From Pseudomonadota bacterium (GTDB lineage Bacteria; Pseudomonadota; Gammaproteobacteria; Acidiferrobacterales; UBA6901), in contig JAJYEK010000149.1 of NCBI GenBank assembly GCA_021785795.1, positions 1-9,057 of the forward strand: a DNA stretch of 9,057 nt, read 5' to 3'. This document shows positions 7,223 through 9,057 of this stretch, in pieces. Every line of letters starts with the position of its first letter. The stretch's first letter is position 1. The translations under genes were made by a program, and so were the position numbers. The notes under the pieces are model-generated. The model saw only the letters and a list, made by a program, of their open reading frames with translations, did not search any database and had not been told where the DNA came from.

Positions 7223-7428
7223 GCTTTCGCCTTCGTGCCCGAGTAGGCATCTCCATACCTTCCTGCTTTCTTCGGCCGGCGAGGCGTTACCCCGCCTTTG
7301 GATACGGCGCCCCTCATCCGAGCACCGGAGGAACTTTCACCCTCCCGATCAGTGCCCTGCCCGCACACTTACGGGCCTCTCCGCCACCCTCTCGTCCTCA
7401 GTCGCTTTCCCGGTGTGACCGGTTATAC
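7223..7428. other. Unexplained stretch between mobile-element remnants
   Basis: I see no supported gene in about 200 bases. Overlapping open frames exist on both strands, but their translations look like non-coding GC-rich sequence. A short inverted repeat GGAGG/CCTCC (7327-7331 and 7341-7345, 9-base loop AACTTTCAC) is present; read on the minus strand, GGAGGGTGAAAGTTCCTCC resembles stems found near the 5' end of some group II introns, but that is too little to call one. Confidence 0.3.
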
Positions 7429-7455
7429 TGACCCTGCCCCGGTTTCACGTACACC
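7429..7455 (+). repeat. Probable left inverted repeat of the IS3-family element
   Basis: 27 bases starting TGACCC and ending GTACACC, 36 bases before the orfA ATG, in the position and with the base pattern of IS3-family left ends. No matching inverted copy exists in the window, in line with loss of the right end. Confidence 0.55.
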
Positions 7456-7491
7456 AGATTCTTGGTATTTTTCTGATGAACGGAGGAGCAA

Positions 7492-7809
7492 ATGGGCAGG
7501 AAAGAGAACGAACCGAACCGGCAGTACACGCTAGAATTCAAGATTGAGGCGGTGCGGTTGACCGAGTCAATGGGTGGCAACCAAGCTGCCAAGCGCCTGG
7601 GAATTCCGGATTCCAACGTTTGGAATTGGATCCGGCTGAGCCGCGCGGGCAAGCTTAAGGCAGCGGATCCTTCGGCGGTGCCAATCCGGCGCGCCCCCAC
7701 CGAACTGGAAGCCGAGAACGCTCGCCTGCGACGGGAATTGGCAGACGCGAAACTCGATGTCGAAACACTAAAAAAAGCGGCGGCGTTCTTCGCGAGGGGG
7801 TCGCGGTGA
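7492..7809 (+). CDS. IS3-family transposase OrfA
   Basis: 105-residue DNA-binding subunit of an IS3-family transposase. Residues ~12-55 form the helix-turn-helix: YTLEFKIEAVRLTESMGG, QAAKRLGIPDSNVWNW. Residues ~71-95 form a leucine-zipper-like coiled coil (heptad positions L72, N76, L79, L83, A86, V90, L93), ending in LKKAAAFFA, a typical OrfA tail. GGAGG at 7482-7486 is 5 bases before the ATG. A run of seven A (7770-7776) near the 3' end is the expected -1 slippery site, and the following frame is indeed -1 relative to orfA. The gene looks full length, but its partner orfB is truncated, so OrfA alone would at most bind ends or repress. It resembles the IS3/IS911 group. Confidence 0.92.
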   Translation: MGRKENEPNRQYTLEFKIEAVRLTESMGGNQAAKRLGIPDSNVWNWIRLSRAGKLKAADPSAVPIRRAPTELEAENARLRRELADAKLDVETLKKAAAFFARGSR

Positions 7810-8477
7810 AGTACGCCTGGATCGACGAGCATCGCGACCAGTTTGCCATCACCCGGATATGTCGGCCGTTGATGGTATCGCGCACCGGATATTGCCAGTG
7901 GCGAAAACGGGCACCGAGCGCTCTGCCCGAAACCGCCAATAACACGGTGCTGGGGTCGGACAGTACAGTGCTGCAACTGGCGCGCGAGGCCGCAGTGCTG
8001 CTGGCCAATGCGCTCGACAAGATAGGCGATCCATTCGCCATCCGCGGTTTCGATTCGAACGGACGTCACGATGTAGAGTATTTTCGCTACAAGGATTTTG
8101 ACATGATCTACAACGACAAGGCCAAATCCCGTTTGGCGGGCATGAGCGGGCAGTTGTCCACACACATGGGCGCGGCAATGCGCCATGCCGGCTCGATTCT
8201 GAAGCGCCAGCCCAGCAACAAAAAGCTGCTGTCGGTGATTACCGACGGAGAACCCGCCGATAATGACGTGCGCGATCCTCAATATCTGCGTTTCGATGCC
8301 AAAAAAGCAGTGGAGGAACTGGCCCGAAACGGCATCGCCACCTACTGCCTAAGTCTCGATCCCAGAGCTGACCAGTATGTGTCGCGCATTTTCGGCGCCA
8401 AGAGCTACATGGTAGTGGACCACGTGCAAAGGTTGTCCGAAAAGTTGCCGCTCCTTTACATGGACCTTACACGATGA
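7806..8477 (+). CDS. cbbO: Chimeric ORF: IS3 OrfB head fused in frame to the C-terminal VWA part of a CbbO/NorD-type Rubisco-activase subunit
   Basis: A 223-residue frame starting with GTG that overlaps the orfA stop as GTGA. Residues 1-~39 (YAWIDEHRDQFAITRICRPL, then VSRTGYCQWRKRAPS) are the N-terminus of IS3 OrfB. From about residue 41 (ETANNTVLGSDSTVLQLAREA minus a few residues at the join) to the stop it is the VWA domain end of CbbO/NorD: GDPFAIRGFDSNGRHDV, LSTHMGAAMRHAG (MIDAS Thr motif), LLSVITDGEPADNDVRDPQY (MIDAS Asp motif), AKKAVEELARNGIATYCLSL and KLPLLYMDLTR. CbbO works with the AAA+ protein CbbQ to remove inhibitors from Rubisco; full-length proteins are several hundred residues. 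The first MIDAS motif (DxSxS) falls at the join and reads ALPET, lacking its Asp and Ser, and the long N-terminal region is absent. Function is therefore probably lost. GAGGGGG lies 5 bases before the GTG, so expression remains possible. Confidence 0.85.
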   Translation: MKYAWIDEHRDQFAITRICRPLMVSRTGYCQWRKRAPSALPETANNTVLGSDSTVLQLAREAAVLLANALDKIGDPFAIRGFDSNGRHDVEYFRYKDFDMIYNDKAKSRLAGMSGQLSTHMGAAMRHAGSILKRQPSNKKLLSVITDGEPADNDVRDPQYLRFDAKKAVEELARNGIATYCLSLDPRADQYVSRIFGAKSYMVVDHVQRLSEKLPLLYMDLTR

Positions 8478-8878
8478 GAAGCATACCGCACAGTTCCAAT
8501 AGTTTTGCGATACGTGTACTGCACTGGGTGGAGTGGCTTGTGCTAGTCCTGATCGCCGTGGCCACCTTGGTGGCTATCGGTCAGGAAATGGTGCTGATGG
8601 TCCACCAGCGCGCAGTGATGATGCACAACATTCTCTTGCTCTTCATTTTTCTCGAGATCCTGACCATGGTCGGCCTTTATTTCCAGAGTGGAAAGCTGCC
8701 GATCCGCTACCCCGTGTACATCGCCATGGTGTCCATCGCCCGCTATATCACCATCAACAGTATGACGGAAATGGATGGTTGGACCACGATCGGCCTATCT
8801 ATTGCCCTCCTGGTCCTCGCCGTGACCGTGCTTGCCATCCGTTATGGACACATCCACCTGTCCTACGACGAAGATTGA
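8474..8878 (+). CDS. PsiE-family small membrane protein
   Basis: 134-residue integral membrane protein with four predicted transmembrane helices (about residues 17-38, 50-70, 80-98 and 105-124). The segment LLLFIFLEILTMVGLYFQSG followed by KLPIRYPVYIAMVSIARYIT has the pattern of the phosphate-starvation-inducible PsiE family, whose biochemical role is unknown. The ATG overlaps the stop of the preceding CbbO-type frame (ATGA) and no good Shine-Dalgarno is visible, so translation probably depended on coupling to cbbO; it is presumably still coupled to the chimeric frame. Its place between cbbO and an aldolase gene suggests a link to carbon fixation in this lineage, for example phosphate or membrane homeostasis; that is inference. 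Confidence 0.8.
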   Translation: MRSIPHSSNSFAIRVLHWVEWLVLVLIAVATLVAIGQEMVLMVHQRAVMMHNILLLFIFLEILTMVGLYFQSGKLPIRYPVYIAMVSIARYITINSMTEMDGWTTIGLSIALLVLAVTVLAIRYGHIHLSYDED

Positions 8879-8925
8879 GGTGTATCTTCGGGGCTAGAAG
8901 CGACATAGTGGGCGGATCACGTGAA

Positions 8926-8952
8926 GCGGCGGTCGGGACTGGAAACCGCCGC
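8926..8952 (+). other. GC-rich intercistronic hairpin between psiE-like gene and aldolase
   Basis: GCGGCGGT (8926-8933) pairs perfectly with ACCGCCGC (8945-8952) around an 11-base loop. No T-run follows, so it is more likely an mRNA-stabilising or attenuating hairpin than an intrinsic terminator. The rest of the 126-base gap holds only the aldolase ribosome-binding site. Confidence 0.55.
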
Positions 8953-8989
8953 CGCTCTGAAGCAGAAAGCCCGCCGCTATTAATAATAC

Positions 8990-8995
8990 AGGAGA
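8990..8995 (+). promoter_or_regulatory. Ribosome-binding site of the aldolase gene
   Basis: AGGAGA lies 9 bases before the ATG at 9005, in a short AT-rich stretch (TATTAATAATACAGG), and supports that start. Confidence 0.7.
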
Positions 8996-9004
8996 TAGAG
9001 CGTT

Positions 9005-9057
9005 ATGCCTTTGGTGCACATGGAAGACATGCTGGCCCATGCCTACGAGCACGGCTA
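9005..9057 (+). CDS. cbbA: Class II fructose-bisphosphate aldolase (3' partial)
   Basis: Only the first 17 codons and two bases are present: MPLVHMEDMLAHAYEHG followed by a TA that fits Tyr. This matches the N-terminus of class II (zinc) fructose- or ketose-bisphosphate aldolases, which usually begin MxLVxxxxxLxHAxxxGY. In an autotroph it would condense triose phosphates to fructose-1,6-bisphosphate (and DHAP with erythrose-4-phosphate to sedoheptulose-1,7-bisphosphate) in the Calvin cycle. It lies downstream of cbbO-type and psiE-type genes on the same strand, as expected of the distal part of a cbb operon. The symbol is by context; the rest of the gene lies outside the window. Confidence 0.75.
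   Translation, partial: MPLVHMEDMLAHAYEHG

Larger units (their letters stand above)
7429..7922 (+). mobile_element. 3'-truncated IS3-family insertion sequence (left end, orfA, start of orfB)
   Basis: The probable left terminal repeat is 7429-7455: it begins TGACCCTGCCCCGG and ends CACGTACACC, with the terminal TGA and the GTACACC block that I know from IS3-family ends. OrfA follows in full, then only ~38 codons of orfB. The DDE catalytic core of orfB and the right terminal repeat are absent, so the element cannot transpose by itself. The right boundary (7920-7929) is where the reading frame changes from IS3 OrfB to CbbO/NorD sequence. No target-site duplication can be tested because the right end is lost. 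Confidence 0.75.

Noticed and set aside
7225..7430. Group II intron 5' end on the minus strand
   Set aside because: Only one short stem resembling such introns is seen; no intron boundary, domain V or reverse-transcriptase frame was found.
6984..7431. Three overlapping open frames (plus 6987-7418, plus 7015-7431, minus 6984-7256)
   Set aside because: Apart from the short MATPRKRR segment, their translations are Arg/Ser/Pro-rich with no domain and they overlap one another; no ribosome-binding site is evident.

Overview
The window comes from a chemolithoautotrophic proteobacterium, most likely a sulfur- or iron-oxidising beta- or gammaproteobacterium. The evidence is a GC-rich coding style, a CbbR-type LysR regulator, a DabA/DabB inorganic-carbon uptake operon, a CbbO-type Rubisco-activase fragment and the start of a class II fructose-bisphosphate aldolase. 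No rRNA, tRNA or CRISPR array was seen, so the species cannot be fixed from this sequence.

Layout. Positions 2-865 (+) hold most of a CbbR-like LysR regulator whose first ~20 residues lie outside the window. It is convergent, with a 15-base gap, on a tightly packed minus-strand operon read from ~6730 down to 881: dabB (NuoL-like cation-conducting subunit), an unrecognised 247-residue multi-pass membrane protein, dabA (long-form DUF2309 carbonic-anhydrase-like subunit with its zinc ligands intact) and a PII-like protein. The spacings (1 base, a 4-base GTGA overlap, 15 bases) indicate one transcript. Ribosome-binding sites move two starts from the longest-ORF choice: dabA to a GTG at 4306 and dabB to the second Met at 6730.

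Positions 6737-7082 are a non-coding upstream region with an AT-rich core and a 12-base palindrome, the likely control region of the dab operon. From ~7083 to ~7922 there is mobile-element debris: a short ORF fragment resembling ones I recall beside transposases, about 200 bases of unexplained sequence, then the left end, orfA and first ~38 codons of orfB of an IS3-family element. The orfB head runs in frame into the C-terminal part of a CbbO/NorD-type VWA protein, so the 5' part of cbbO (including the first MIDAS motif) is missing from this locus. A PsiE-family membrane protein (ATGA overlap) and a class II aldolase follow on the plus strand. These look like the tail of a CBB operon whose head was lost or moved by an IS-associated rearrangement.

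Together: DabA-DabB converts CO2 to bicarbonate vectorially and accumulates it in the cytosol for Rubisco; the PII-like protein probably tunes this; CbbR senses carbon or redox state and probably controls both divergent units; CbbO, PsiE and aldolase belong to carbon fixation. The most interesting points are the extra membrane subunit with long DabA, the altered proton-channel residues of DabB, and the IS3::cbbO chimera.
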